DNA from: Diphasiastrum complanatum
Taxonomy: Eukaryota > Streptophyta > Lycopodiopsida > Lycopodiales > Lycopodiaceae
Direction of reading: 5' to 3'
NCBI GenBank assembly: GCA_029204225.1
Contig: CM055111.1
Span: forward strand, 15,751,207 to 15,815,206
DNA: 64,000 bases
Of the stretch, positions 45,128 to 56,876 are shown piece after piece. Both the position numbers and the translations under genes were made by a program. How positions within the stretch are numbered: position 1 is the first letter of the stretch; each line of letters opens with the position of its first letter. Under the pieces are notes generated by a model. It was given only the letters and a program-made list of their open reading frames with translations, did not search any database and was not told where the DNA came from.

Positions 45128-46682
45128 CTATTCAAGTACATCAATGTGAATATCAAAAGGGGGTTCACCACTCTCATCAATTTCTTTTTGTTTCTCTTTT
45201 TCTTCTCATATCACCCCTGCTTCTTGTACTATAGAGGCAAGTTCTTCAACATTTGTAATAGGCATAGGAATATGACTTTCTTCTCTTGAACTTGGAACCT
45301 CTAACAATCTTGCAAATTTTGCCACTGACGGATTTGTGTCCATGAGATTTGAACATGTTGCCCCCAAAGCTTTTGCTTCCATATCAGTCAATACAATCAC
45401 AACTCCTTTTCGTTCCATTAGTAGCCCTTCTTTCAAAGCAACTCCTCCACAGAAAAGATCTACTACAAATTGATCTTCTCTACAAAATGCTTTTATGAGA
45501 TCTTGAATAAAGATAGAATCCTTAAGATTTTTCACTAAATGAATTCCAACCATTTCATATGGTTGGTCTTCGATGTCGTCCTCTTCATCCGAAGTTATCG
45601 TTGAAGTGTCTCATGAAATGTCAACTGTCTCTGTTTTGCTTAGAATTAAGTTGTTGTAGGTCACAAATCTGGAATCTTCACTTAAAAAGATTACCACAAC
45701 TGCTGCTGTGTAGGATTTTGTTATAATTCCTTGTTTTTCTGATTTTGATATATAAACTCCCACCTCATAATGGAATTTATATTCTAGTTCTTTCAATGCC
45801 ATAACTAGACTTGAAATATATATAAAATCCATAAACGATACCATGACTAGTTTATTAGTACCATTAAAAGTCTGGACATGAGAGATTGAAGCTTTGAAAT
45901 AGTCCTTTGTCCATACTTCCAAAATCTCATTATGTAGTTGTGTATCTAGAATGATCAATCCTTAACTATAGGACCATCAACCTTTTTTGAGAATTCTGCA
46001 TATCTTTCAAATAAAAGGCCAGTTGTACCAATTCTCCAAGGAGTTTGATTTACTTCCAAATCTAAGCCTTTGGACATCAAATACAAGCGGTGAACATTGT
46101 TTTTTACTATTGCCGACAATGGAGGCGTGACTTTTGAACAATTGAATGCATCTTTTAACCATTCCTTCGACCATGTATACATCTTTGCATATTCTTCATC
46201 TTCAATGCGATACACGGCACTCAAATGGCTCCAAGTAGATTTGGCTAGTGTGAATCCTTGAAGGTAGGATATGATTGTGTCTTCCAATACTTTATCGCCT
46301 TTTATTTTTTTACATGCATCGTCCATATCTACCTTATCTTTGACACCTTTGCCTCTCTTTATTAGGACTTTTTTGGCCATGACTTCAGCTTGTAAACCTC
46401 GCACCTGATTTGGATCTAGTCCGTCAATACATCTAAACAATGAGCACATAGATTTACTATTTCTGGCACTTGTTTTACCAGTCCAAGTTTATCCTTTCCT
46501 TTTGTGACTTTTTTTTCTACAAAAGGCTTGAGATTTCCTCTAGTGTTTGGCAATTGTCCAGCAACATATATCTCCATTATTTTTATCCAATTGTCAAAAA
46601 CATCATTGTCACAAGTGACCATGTGAATGTCGTGCTTTTGAAAACCTTTTTGCAGTGTACACTCGGCAGTCTCCACAAAATC
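45128..46682 (-). pseudogene. N4/N6 amino-methyltransferase-like region (exon 2 of the ParB-methyltransferase gene)
   Basis: Begins at an AG acceptor (CTTGTAG|GATTTTG, 46682) in frame with exon 1. DFVETAECTLQKGFQKHDIH onward is followed by a frameshift near 46440 (then LDPNQVRGLQAEVMAKK, YLQGFTLAKSTWSHLSAVYR), another near 45960, and LIILDTQLHNEILEVW (about 45955-45905), then MVSFMDFIYISSLVMALKEL. In-frame TGA codons lie at 45613-45611 and 45208-45206; TAG at 45130-45128 may be the original end. Near the C-terminus, LIKAFCREDQFVVDLFCGG (about 45500-45440) matches the SAM-binding DxFxGxG motif of beta-type DNA amino-methyltransferases, with the catalytic D/S-PP-Y/W position upstream reading DTQL. 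Motif order (catalytic first, SAM second) fits that class. Inactive as it stands. Confidence 0.65.
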
Positions 46683-46774
46683 CTACAAGTGAGAAAAAAT
46701 TAATGCATTTACACAATTATTGAAAGTTTCAAAACACAAAGTAGTAATTAGTAATTTGACAACAATGCAATTAC

Positions 46775-48097
46775 CTCCCATGATTTATTTGATGTCTCAG
46801 TTCTTTTGACTCTAGCTTTAGGCTTTGCAGGCCTGTTGAAAGCTATCCATTGACCTCTTGCTTGTTTCATTTGATCAATGAATGGCTCCTTTTGCATGAC
46901 CTTTGCCACCATCAAGTTTGCATCCTTTGATATTAAAACTGAATCTTTGCTCGGACAATTAAGTATCATTCTAGACCTTCTATATCTATAAATTTTTGCT
47001 GCATCTTTCATTTTTTGATTTGACAAGCCCTGCATCAATTTTGCAGCTTCTATCGAGTGTTGACCTTATATGACCCAATAACTGACCTTGTCTATTTGAC
47101 TAAAAATTAAGTTTTGTAATGGTTCATTTGTCTTTGGATCAGATGACATTACATCTGCAATAACAACACAAGGTTGAGTATGTGCACAAAATTCTTTTAT
47201 CAGTCGCAATACATGGTCCTTTACCAATCCTCGATACACTCTGTGACTAGGAGCTTGAAAACATCTTGTCACATCAATGTTATAGGATGTGTCCATTCCA
47301 AATGGATAATATCCCTTCCATTTATATAGGAGTTGCAAGCCCTGCTCATTGTCAACACTCAACAAGTATTCCATTTTTGAAACCATAGCATCTGCTTGTT
47401 GATTTAAGAGCATTATTTCCATAGATTTGGCACTATTTTTTCCTGTTTGCTTAGATGTGGAACCTTGTTTTCTATTATTTCTCTTTTCAGTAGTTTTTTT
47501 TTCTTGATTTTCCATAAGTTTTCTTGTTTTGCTTGTTTCTCCCTTTTGAACATCCGAACTCTTTTTGAAAAAAGATGTGACATTTGTCAATTCTCCTTTT
47601 ACAATTAAAAATCCTTCAATAATTTGCATCATGTCTGTGATGCCAGCATCCTCAAGGTTATCAAAACTCATTAAGTTCCACCCAAGATCCTTCATGGAGC
47701 CACATTTGTCATCCTTGCTTGATTGCATTTCTTTGAGACTAAATCCTTCAAAAGGTAGACTGATCAGCATAATTTTTTCATCCTTGGAACTCTCTACAAC
47801 CACCTCAAGACATGGTGTTGCATATTTTCCTTCACTCTCTTTAACATTCCAAACTACTTCCATATCGTCATACTTTTGATCTTTTGAACAGACATATAGA
47901 TGTACATCTTTCATATGTATTCCTGATGTGTCGTATGTTTCCATATACCAATTAATTGGTTTTTTTTCTTCTCCAATTAAATCAACCAAGTCGAGCTCAC
48001 CTGTTATGATCAGACTTGGTTGAGTGTACCTGGCCTTCTTACGCATAGGTGGTTCCATGATAGTATCAAGTGAAAAAACTTGCTTGTCCTCAGTCAT
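46775..48097 (-). pseudogene. ParB/Srx-like domain protein (exon 1 of the ParB-methyltransferase gene)
   Basis: ATG at 48097 (MTEDKQVFSLDTIMEPPMRK), with an acceptor-like TGTAG|G just upstream at about 48103. Some 340 codons are open to a single TAA at 47068-47066, then the same frame runs on to a GT donor at 46774 (TGGGAG|GTAATT); a 92-bp intron follows. The first 170 residues are unrecognised; a Lys-rich linker (KKTTEKRNNRKQGSTSKQTG) precedes LLYKWKGYYPFGMDTSYNI. The ParB-like part is PSHRVYRGLVKDHVLRLIKE, CVVIADVMSSDP, then SYWVI-stop-GQHSIEAAKLM, corresponding to the VIDGxxRxxAA signature of ParB/sulfiredoxin folds. In phages such domains often accompany DNA methyltransferases. The palindrome array at 48.3-50.9 kb lies directly upstream. 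Assigned from motif pattern; a profile search is needed for certainty. Confidence 0.65.
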
Positions 48098-48323
48098 TGT
48101 ACCTACATGCAAAATTCACAATATCTGTGTATTTAACAAAGAGCATTTGAGAGCATGAAATTTGTAATTACAATAGCAGTATATAGTATCAATAAATGAC
48201 TTAAATTCATACACAAGTTATGCACAAAATTAAGTTCTAATATAGATTACACAATATGAAATTAGCAGAAAGCATTATGACCATTTGATGTAGGACTAGT
48301 AGTTTGCAGGGGAGCCAAGGTGT

Positions 48324-50947
48324 GCTCAATCTCAAGGTTGAGCAGACACTTATAAATACATTTAAAAAGTAGCATGATTAGAGTTTGAAGTAGTAGGTGC
48401 AACTATAGTCATCATAAAATGGTTTGGATAATCACATCGTGCTAGGATCCCCCTCGAACATATGCTTAAGCATAGATCATAAAATATGGGATTTTCAAAA
48501 AAATCATGGCCATCTGATGCTTGAAGACAATTTCATAGTGTTGACAAATCCTAATGTGAGTTGTGATAACAAGGCAATATATGCCCAAATTTACAACCAA
48601 CCATGGTCACCAAAAATGTGTTTTGAGAATAGCATTCTTTAAGTATGGAATTGTAAGAGCAGCAATTTATGGCATCAAGTAGTATGCAATTATATGTATG
48701 AAGAAATAGTGGCACTTTGATCATACTAAGTTCAAGCATATAGTAGATAATATTACCTTGTGATATTATCAAAAGCAGCAAAAAGTGGTATGCAATGCTT
48801 GCAAGCAACCTTGTGATCAAATAGAAGGCTGATAGTGAGATTTTGGAATGGTTGTGCGGTAATAATATATTTTTTTAAATAGTAGGATCAAATCTTCTAG
48901 ATTATCACACATTGATGGTAGAGTTTTGCTCAAACTTTAGTTCGAGCATAGAATCTATACTATGGAAAGCACAATGAACATTTGATATTTGAAGATAATT
49001 TTATCAAGTTGACAAAACATAATGTGAGGTTTATTTACAAGACAACGTATCTTGCAAGTCATAACTCATGGTCAAGTTCAACAACTTGATTTGTGAAGAG
49101 CATTTTTAGATTATTGTATCTGAAGTTCAATACTAGTTTCCAATGACAACAAGTGGGACAAAATCACATGAATGACCAATAGTGATAGAAGAGATAAAGC
49201 CAAGCATGGAAACTCAAAAATGTGTTTTGAGAAGAGTATTTTTGTAGAGTAAGGAGGTGTATTTGTAGTAGTAGCATATTGCATTAAAACTTAGCATAAA
49301 ATCATATGCATGACTAGTCAGTGATAGAAGAGCTTTGCTCAAACTTTAGTTTGAGCATAAAGTCTTCAATACGGAATTAGTACAAACTACAATGACAACA
49401 CAATCTATGGAGGCATTATTATAAAATTAGTAGGTTATATTGGAGACTATGCTTATAAGAAGAAGTGTGCTTGAACCCGTGGTTGAGCAAGGAGACTCAA
49501 ATTTTTATTCTGTAAATAAATTATGGTGCTTGTAGGTGCAGTAATAGCAGTTAGAATACAAATTATTACATGTTGACAAAGTGGCTTTTTGCTCGAACTG
49601 AAGTTTGAGCATCAATTATACAATAAGGAATTAGGTGAAAGCACTTTCATCAATATACATTTGGATTACGATATTGGCACATCGTATTGCGAACTATCAA
49701 TAGACAACAATACATGTTTGATCTAACATTTGTATTTCATGATTAAAGAGTTTAGAGTTTGCAAGTGCAATGCTAGTACATACTATTAAGAAGTGGCATG
49801 AAATCATATGGATGATCACATAACCACAACTTGAGTTAGAACATAGAGTGTATAATGTGGTGTTACTAATATTTGTATTTCATGATTATAAATTTGAGAG
49901 TCTAGAGTTTGTAGGCGCAATAGTTGTACGTAGTGTTAAGAAGTGGCATGAAAGCATATGGATGATCATACAACCACATGGGAGCTTTGCTAGAACTTAA
50001 GTTCGAGCATAGAGCATATTACTAACATTTGTATTTAATGATTAGAAATTTGAGAGTCTAGAGTTTGTAGGCACAATAGTAGTACATGCTGTTAAAAAGT
50101 TGCATGGAATCTTGGATGACCACACAACCACATGGAAGCTTTGCTCGAACTTAAGTTCAAGCATAGAGTGTATAACATGGTCTTAGCATAAAGAACTTTG
50201 AGCATATGGTTTGTGTAGATGCAATATTATAAAATTGATAGATTATAGTGGAGACTATGCTTATAAGAAGAAGTGTGCTCGAACCCATGGTTTAGCAAGG
50301 AGACTCAAATTTGTGTTTTGTAAATCATATTTTAAAAATATAATGTTTGTAGGTGCAGTAATAGCAGTTAGAATACCTTGAACTGAAGTTCGAGCATCAA
50401 CTATCCAATAAGGAATTAGGTAAAAGCACTATGATCATATGATATTTGGATTACGGTTTGCCACATCGTAATGCAAACTATCAATAGACAACAATACGTG
50501 TTTGAGCTAACATTTGTGTTTCATGATTAGAAATTTGAGAGTCTAAAGTTTGTAAGTGCAATGCTAGTACATACTATTAAGAAGTGGCATGAAGTCATAT
50601 GGATGATCACATAACCACATGGGAGCATTGCTCGAACTTAAGTTCGAGCATAGAGTGTATAATGTGGTGTTACTAACATTTTGTATTTCATGATTAGAAT
50701 TTGAAAGTCTAGAGTTTGTAGGTGCAATAGTAGTACATACTGTTAAAAAGTGGCATGAAATTATATGGATGACCACGCAACCACATGGGAGCTTTGCTTG
50801 AACTTAAGTTCGAGCATAAAGTGTATAATGTGGTGCTACATAAGGCACTTTGAGCATATGGTATTAGGAGGCAACATTATAGAGGTGTCACATCTTTAAT
50901 AGGAGCTATGCTTACAAGACAACAAGTGCTCAAACACAAGGTCGATC
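48324..50947. repeat. Array of about 20-bp palindromes upstream of the ParB-like gene
   Basis: GCTCGAACTTAAGTTCGAGC, a perfect 20-bp palindrome, is at 50630-50649. Close variants lie at 48324, 48928, 49337, 49469, 49591, 49989, 50143, 50277, 50376, 50796 and 50928, with weaker ones at about 48453 and 49830. Spacing is about 100-170 bp on the right side, wider on the left. Variants mostly keep dyad symmetry (for example GCTCAAACTTTAGTTTGAGC at 49337), with the loop varying more than the arms in the GCTTGAACCCGTGGTTGAGC type. Confidence 0.9.
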
Positions 50948-51050
50948 ATGAAAACTAAAAAACATGTTCTTTCTAGGAGTATTTTGAGAGTATGAAAATT
51001 GTAGGTGTAATATTAATATATAGCGCCTAGAAGTAGCATGAAATCATGTC
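49440..51050. repeat. Higher-order tandem repeat of about 800 bp containing the palindromes
   Basis: GACTATGCTTATAAGAAGAA and its surroundings occur at about 49445 and 50254. The palindromes 49469/50277, 49591/50376, 49830/50630 and 49989/50796 pair at offsets of 785-808 bp, showing that a block with four palindromes was duplicated. Within the block a shorter unit (TTTGTAGGTGCAATAGTAGT with GTGGCATGAAATCATATGGA) also recurs. Confidence 0.8.
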
Positions 51051-51869
51051 AATGATCACATACCTTTGAGCATGAATGCAATTCACCACAATTTTTTTTT
51101 GTCCAATAACTTTCTTATCGTGGCTACTTGTATCTATAGAACACTTTCAAATAGTACCTGTAGATTCGAGCCAGTTTCCATTCCAATTCTTACAAATTGT
51201 ACCATTCAGTCTAGTGTGGCTGTTTACTTCAACAACTATTACAAAATTTTCATATTGTATTCATTTTATCAACACATTTACATTTCATTCAAGGTTAATC
51301 GTACATTTGATCAATACTTGAGATGTTTTAGGGTTAGCTTTATTATGGACTTCAATTAGCAAAACCACATTGTAGAGGGCGGCGGGCCTATCGATGACAA
51401 CGCTTGGAAACTCAAGGTTTAGGGTTTTAGTACTCTTTCATTGATAGAATCTTGTGATGGGAATCCTACCAATGTAGAATCAACTACTAAGCAACTACTA
51501 AGCAAAATTGGGAGGTTGAAAATCACAACTACACCTTTTACCGGAATGGCACAAAATTTCCTTCATGCAAGCGAGAAAGACATGAATCGGACACCAGAAG
51601 CAACTGCTTCAACCAAAATTGTGCACTTAATTTCATGGAATATAAACTAAGCAAATAAATCATCAATAAGCAAGTAAATGATCAATAGGTTTTTCTTTGA
51701 ATAGAACTCCTCTGAGACAACAAAACTTGAATAGCTAACTGTGGTGGCCTATCTCATATTGAAAATTGGCCCAATGAAGGATGTCCCCAAATTGGTACAA
51801 GAGGATACCACCTGTAGTGATTGTCCACCTAGAGTAAACACTTGTCGACACATAATGATCCTGGAATTA
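51051..51869. other. Gene-free stretch
   Basis: AT-rich; short plus-strand frames (51066-51359, 51441-51650) show no recognisable motif. Confidence 0.3.
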
Positions 51870-52370
51870 TTAAAACCCATAATCTAGATCTCTTGGTATG
51901 TACAATCAAACCAAAGATATCTCCAAACACCTGTAACATATCCAAATGTTGTTGTGACCCATCACCCGAAGGAGAAATTAATGCCACATTGGTAGCATAA
52001 ACTATAATGGAATGACTATATTACCAAGCTTGAAGCCAAGATCACCATTCCAGTTGATGGCTTTCTCGCCAAACCAAGTCAAAAGCTTTTGGAAATATAG
52101 AAAATAGCAATGAGATCTCTCATGTGTAGACCTGGCCTTCTCAATGATAGCCAAGTGTGAACACATTTTCAGTAGTGGAATGTTGTGCCCTGAAATCGGC
52201 CCGACCCAAGGCATGTGATCTTCGTGTCTTACTCACCAGTAACCATTGTCTAAAGTATGATACCAGAAAGCTTAGCCACAATGTGCCCAATCGTAATGGT
52301 GGTGCACTAGTTACAAGCTTCATGGGGTCGCCACTCTTGATTGGATGATATTGCTGCACCATGACAGAGG
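51870..52370 (-). pseudogene. Non-LTR retrotransposon (LINE) reverse-transcriptase scrap
   Basis: Minus strand across frames. IKSGDPMKLVTSAPPLRLG (about 52340-52285), RADFRAQHSTTENVFTL (about 52205-52155) and IEKARSTHERSHCYFLYFQK lead to KAFDLVWRE (about 52085), the first catalytic Asp region. The second catalytic box reads YATNVALISPSGDGSQQHLD (about 52000), where LINEs have Y-A-D-D, followed by FGDIFGLIVHTKRSRLWV. The order and spacing are those of a LINE RT palm. The DD to TN change and the frame breaks make it dead. Neither end of the element was found. Confidence 0.75.
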
Positions 52371-52399
52371 CAAACCAAAATTGACGATGTGATTAAGGA

Positions 52400-53053
52400 G
52401 TGAGGCCAAATAGGTGCCTCGATCTATAAATGGTGAACAAACATGTGCCCACTTTCTTGTGATTTGAATGAAAAAGAAAGGGTTATTCCACATAGGAATG
52501 TATGTGATTTGAACAAAAAAGAAATGGTAATTCTACATAGGATTAGTGATGCACCTTTGATATGTATGTCTGACTTGAGAATGCGTCTGGGTACAAAAAA
52601 TGGTTTTGCCTCATTTAAAATGCTTATGCCATCATGTATGATGGGCATTGAGTGTATATCATCAGTGCTCATAAAAGACTTTCAAATGAATCTTCCAATA
52701 AACACGCAAGGCAATAATGGAATTAGTGAAAGGTCAAACAAAAATTATAAAACCTAAAATTTAAAACCAAATCCCCTCATATGAAAACCCTCAACTAAAA
52801 ATCCAAACCCTTATGTATAAATTCTCAATAAACCCTTCAACATTAGGGGGCAATGCCCAGCAATGAAGGGCAACATGATGGGGCAAAGAAGGGCAGAGCA
52901 GGGGGCAGGTCAATTTTCATTTTTTAATTCAAATTTGAAGCCCTCCAACACAAACTCCCTCCTCCATCGCTCTTGACTCGCTCCTCCTCCATCGCTCTTG
53001 CTGCATCCAGACCCATGTCTTGGTCTATTGGGCCTCCAATGCACAGTTCCCTG
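52400..53053. other. Gene-free stretch
   Basis: An imperfect duplication of about 54 bp (GAATGxxxxxGAAxGGTTATTC-type) lies at about 52466-52550. The right part turns CT/CC-rich. No coding motif recognised. Confidence 0.3.
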
Positions 53054-53595
53054 CCTCCAGCGCACACTTCCAATTCTTGCTCCAGCGCACAACTATGCTC
53101 CAGCTCCCAATCCTCCAAGCATCGCTCTAGCTCACTCTCAAACTCCCTCCAGCACACCAGCTCTCAAAAGGTTAGTAACTGTAAATGGAGAGAATGTGGA
53201 GAATCATTGAATAGCTACTTCAAAACATGATGATTCCATCATTTTTGAGCTCTTGTTGCTGATACATAACTTCTGCAATGTATTTGTATATCATAGTACT
53301 TCTCTAGATCAATCTAGATTTCTGTGAATAATTGTAGGCTTATTGTCAATATGTGAATAATGGTAGTTTTGTTTTTAGATTTTCTTGAAAAATTTCAGCT
53401 CCATCTGAAAATAGGGTATTGTTATGAGTAGATTTGCTGAAAATTTGTTCAATTGTAGTTCTAAACATTCTGAAGCCCACAAATCTACAAGAAGCTATTT
53501 ATCCTTCACTGTAATCAGTTCTATTCACATCTTCTGGGTTGGCCACTGCCGAAATTAGCATCATCCTGCCTCCAGTGCACATTTTTAGTCCTTGC
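53054..53595. repeat. Tandem duplication, left unit plus start of right unit
   Basis: CTGCCTCCAGCGCACACTTC at about 53054 and CTGCCTCCAGTGCACATTTT at about 53567 start two units of about 515 bp. The second unit is interrupted at 53596 by copia element F and continues after it. Confidence 0.8.
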
Positions 53596-54390
53596 TGTCA
53601 GAAATGGTGAACTCCTGCAACTTTGTTGAAGCACGAAAAAGACACAAAGGTTGAACGAGAACGATTTGCGACAGTCAACGTGTCTTTCGCTTGAAGCACA
53701 AACGATTCGCGAATCATTTGCAAATCGCAAACACACCTCCAAGATCACAAACTGCAAAAGGGACGCAAAACAAAAACTACGAAAAGAAACGAAAAGAACG
53801 AAAGCAAACAAGAGATTACAAATCAAATGAAAAAAAATCTTTCGCGCTGCCAACTGACAGCTCAACAGGCGTCACGCCCAGCTGAAACAAGTAGCAATGA
53901 CGGAGACTAACTAACTAATTGATTAGCGTTAACTAGTCATGTGATTTGATGTTTAGCTATCTTGGAAACTCCACATAGTGAAGGTATAAACGATCCTCTC
54001 TGAATCATAACAAATTGATGAGAATACAGAGATCTGTAAGAGATAGAGAGAGATGTAGCGAATAGAGTAAGAAAGTAAAGACACCATAGTGTGCATGAAA
54101 GTCTGCCAACGAGCAGAACACAGTGTAAGAGTAGAGTGTCAATCCGCCAACAAGCGAGACACTGACGATCTTGCTCCAAAACCAAATTGACGATATAGTC
54201 GTTCTATTTTCGTGTCTCTTTGTCTTGTGCTGTGTGTCTTGATTGCTAGAATAAAATATGTTCTATGATGCATAGTCGAGTGTGTGGGATCCTGTAAGGG
54301 CTTCGACATGAAAAGATAATTCAAAGAAAGAAAATTGTTCAAGAAAAGAGAGGGAGATGACAAACACAAAACAGTCTCGCTTCTACAACA
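53596..54390 (+). mobile_element. Element F 5' LTR
   Basis: 795 bp from TGTCAGAAATGG to ...TTCTACAACA. TATAAA at 53985-53990. A GATTCGCGAATCATTTGC-type palindromic stretch lies near 53706. Confidence 0.95.
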
Positions 54391-54403
54391 TGGTATCAGA
54401 GCC
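54391..54403 (+). other. Element F primer binding site
   Basis: TGGTATCAGAGCC immediately after the LTR, the standard plant copia match to initiator tRNA-Met. Confidence 0.93.
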
Positions 54404-54455
54404 AACATGTTATCACTACTGATATCCCAGCAGTGATTCTTCCAGACAACATAAT

Positions 54456-55344
54456 ATGGCTACGACAATCCAGACTAGAGTAGCAATCAGTCTCGATGGC
54501 ACAAATTATAGAATCTGGAAATTCAAAATCAAAACACTCCTGAAGGGCGAAGGCATCTGGCTAGTGACCGAGCTCTCAGAGGTGCAGCCTCCAGAGGGAG
54601 ACCCAAGGAGAGCTGAATGGATCAGAAAGGATGAGAGCACAATGGCAATCATCGTTTCGTCCATAAATGAAAATCTACTCATGCAGATTGAAGACTGCGA
54701 AAGTAACCATGCAGCATGGGAAAGATTAAAGCAGAAGTATGAAGTGAGGATTGCAGCTTCAGTCATGCACCATCACAATCAGCTGCAATCAATATGGTGG
54801 GATGGCAACCAGTTGGATCAGCACGTTCAGAAGATCAGAACGATCTTCGCTCAACTCGCTGCATCAAGACAGGAGCACCAAGTCCTAGCACCATAGCAGC
54901 TGGTGTACTTCATGAAATCTCTACCAACGTCCTATCAGCCGTTAAGAATGCTCATACTGAGTTTTCCAGATATGACATTCGATAAAGTAGTTAGTCTTGT
55001 TGCTGATGAGAGACTGATGAGGGACGAAGGAGAGAGAAGTAGTGATCAAGAGAAGGCTCTCTTCACGAAAGGAAAGAAGAAGAACAAAAACAAGCCAATA
55101 TTCGAGAAGATGAAGTCTTCAAATCAACAATCTTCTTCCTGCGATCACTGCCACAAACCAGGCCATACGGCCAGCAAATGTTGGTTCAATCCAGCAATAC
55201 CTTGCATGCACTGCAAGAAGAAAGGACATTCTCCATACAACTGCAGATTCAACCCAAAAAGGAAAAACAAAGCTGAAAAGACAAACGTTGCAGAGTCATC
55301 TAAAAATTCAGAAAGAGGTGACAAAGCTTTCATGATACTCGACA
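54456..55344 (+). pseudogene. gag: Copia Gag of element F
   Basis: ATG at 54456 (MATTIQTRVAISLDGTNYRI). UBN2-type capsid with YRIWKFKIKTLLKGEGIW, one in-frame TAG at 54894-54896 where the related copy at 6.4 kb has Gln, then FMKSLPTSYQPLRMLILSFP and VADERLMRDE. Two CCHC knuckles end the Gag part: CDHCHKPGHTASKC and CMHCKKKGHSPYNC (55140-55250), both with correct spacing. One frame apart from the stop. Confidence 0.92.
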
Positions 55345-56876
55345 AAGCTTCGACAAGCTACTTCAAACATGACTACGATGTGTTCATTGATTTAGGAGCA
55401 ACATCTCACATAACCTGCAACAAGAAGGTCTTGATCAACTTTTGCGAACTCGAAAACGACAGAGCGGTGACTCTAGGCGATGGAAGCAGACGCGATGTCA
55501 AGGGCATCAGCTCTCTACAGCTACGAACACTGTCAGGCCAAGCAGAGATGCCAGGAGCACTCTATGTGCCCTCACTCATAAAAGATCTGCTATATGTCTC
55601 CAAGATGGCAGGTCTAGGCATTCGAGTTTTGTTCGACGACAACACTTGCTGTATGATCGAGAAGAAGACAAACAAGTTGCTGACGGTCGGATGCAGAGAA
55701 GGAAACCTCTACCAGGCCAAAATAATCAGCAACTTTGATAGCATATCAAGTTCTTCAAAAAAACAAGATCAGCTCTGGCATAGGAGAATTTATCATCTGA
55801 ATATGTGGAGCCTTTATGACATGAGCACAAAGGACATTGTCACAGTTCTCAAAATTTCAAGGCCCGAGGCTGAGTTCTACGAAGCTTGTCAGAAAGGCAA
55901 GCAACATCGGAGTCCATTCACACATGAGGGAAGAAGAGCCAAGGAAGTTCTTGAACTTGTCCAGTCTTATGTGTGTGGACCGATGAAAACTAATTCGCTC
56001 TCAGGTTTGAGATATTTTCTAATGTTCATAGATGATTACAGTCAAATGACCATGATCTACTACTTGAAGAAGAAATCCGAAGTATTTGATTCTTTCAAGA
56101 AGTTCGTGGTATTCGCAGAGCGACGCACCTTGAAAAAGATACAGATCCTTAGATCTGACAACGGAGGTGAATACAAAAGCACAGAATTCTCAAGATTCTA
56201 CGAAGAACAGGGGATCGAACACCAATTCACTCTTGCATACACAGTAGAATACAACGGTGTGGCAGAAAGTAAAAATAGAATGCCAGTCGAAGGAGCTAGA
56301 TGTACGATAGCACAGGCTCAATTGCCAGGCCAATTCTAGGCCGAGGCAATAGCTGCAGCTGTACACCTACAAAACAGATCTACAATGACAATGATGGAGA
56401 ACAAAACACCATATGAAATGTGGATAGGCAGAAAGCATGATCTGTTATACACACGAGTGTTTGGATGTGTAGCATACAAGCACATTCGAAAGGAAAAGAG
56501 AAGTAAGCTCGATGACAAATCCGAACAAACAATCATGGTCGGCTACTTGAACAGAACACATGTGTACAGACTCTACGATCCAACCATGAAGAAGGTTGTT
56601 TCGAACAGAGATGTAAAATTCGACGAGTCCACATTCCCTGGACTGAAAGACGAAAGAGGCCATGAGATCTTCACACTGCTGCCTATTCAAGAGGGAGATC
56701 GAGGACAAACATCAAATCAAAATGCAGGACCCCAGACTCTAGAGCAGCAGGAAATAGAGGATCGACCCCATGAACAGGAAATGTTCAAGAAACGCCGAAA
56801 CGAACCTCGAAGGTCAACAAGACAAAGAAGACCTCCAGACCACTATTCTGACAATCTTCAATGGAGAGAAGACACA
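55345..56876 (+). pseudogene. Copia protease and integrase of element F
   Basis: Same frame as Gag. Protease reads DLGATSHIT (about 55388), where S of the D-S-G triad is Leu. GALYVPSLIKDLLYVSKMAG and LYQAKIISNFDS precede the pre-integrase motif LWHRRIYHLNMWSLYDM (55773). The integrase core shows CGPMKTNSLS, FIDDYSQM, LRSDNGGEYKS and EYNGVAESKNR (D, D, E). TAG at 56337-56339 replaces a conserved Trp. The C-terminal part YEMWIGRKHDLLYTRVFGCV and MVGYLNRTHVYRLYDP runs to TAG 56877. Confidence 0.93.

Noticed and set aside
47565-47879. Plus-strand frame of 104 codons
   Set aside because: Shadow of the ParB-like exon 1 on the other strand.
45128-48097. Bacterial, phage or organelle contamination as the source of the ParB-methyltransferase gene
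   Set aside because: The gene has a GT-AG intron, AT-rich plant-like composition, and plant transposons on both sides in one continuous window.
48324-50947. CRISPR array
   Set aside because: Spacing is irregular, repeats vary widely and are part of an 800-bp higher-order duplication; the context is a plant nuclear genome.
52973-53230. Ser-rich plus-strand frame and its minus-strand counterparts
   Set aside because: Low-complexity translation of a CT/CC-rich tandem unit; the other unit copy at 59.3 kb does not keep the frame.
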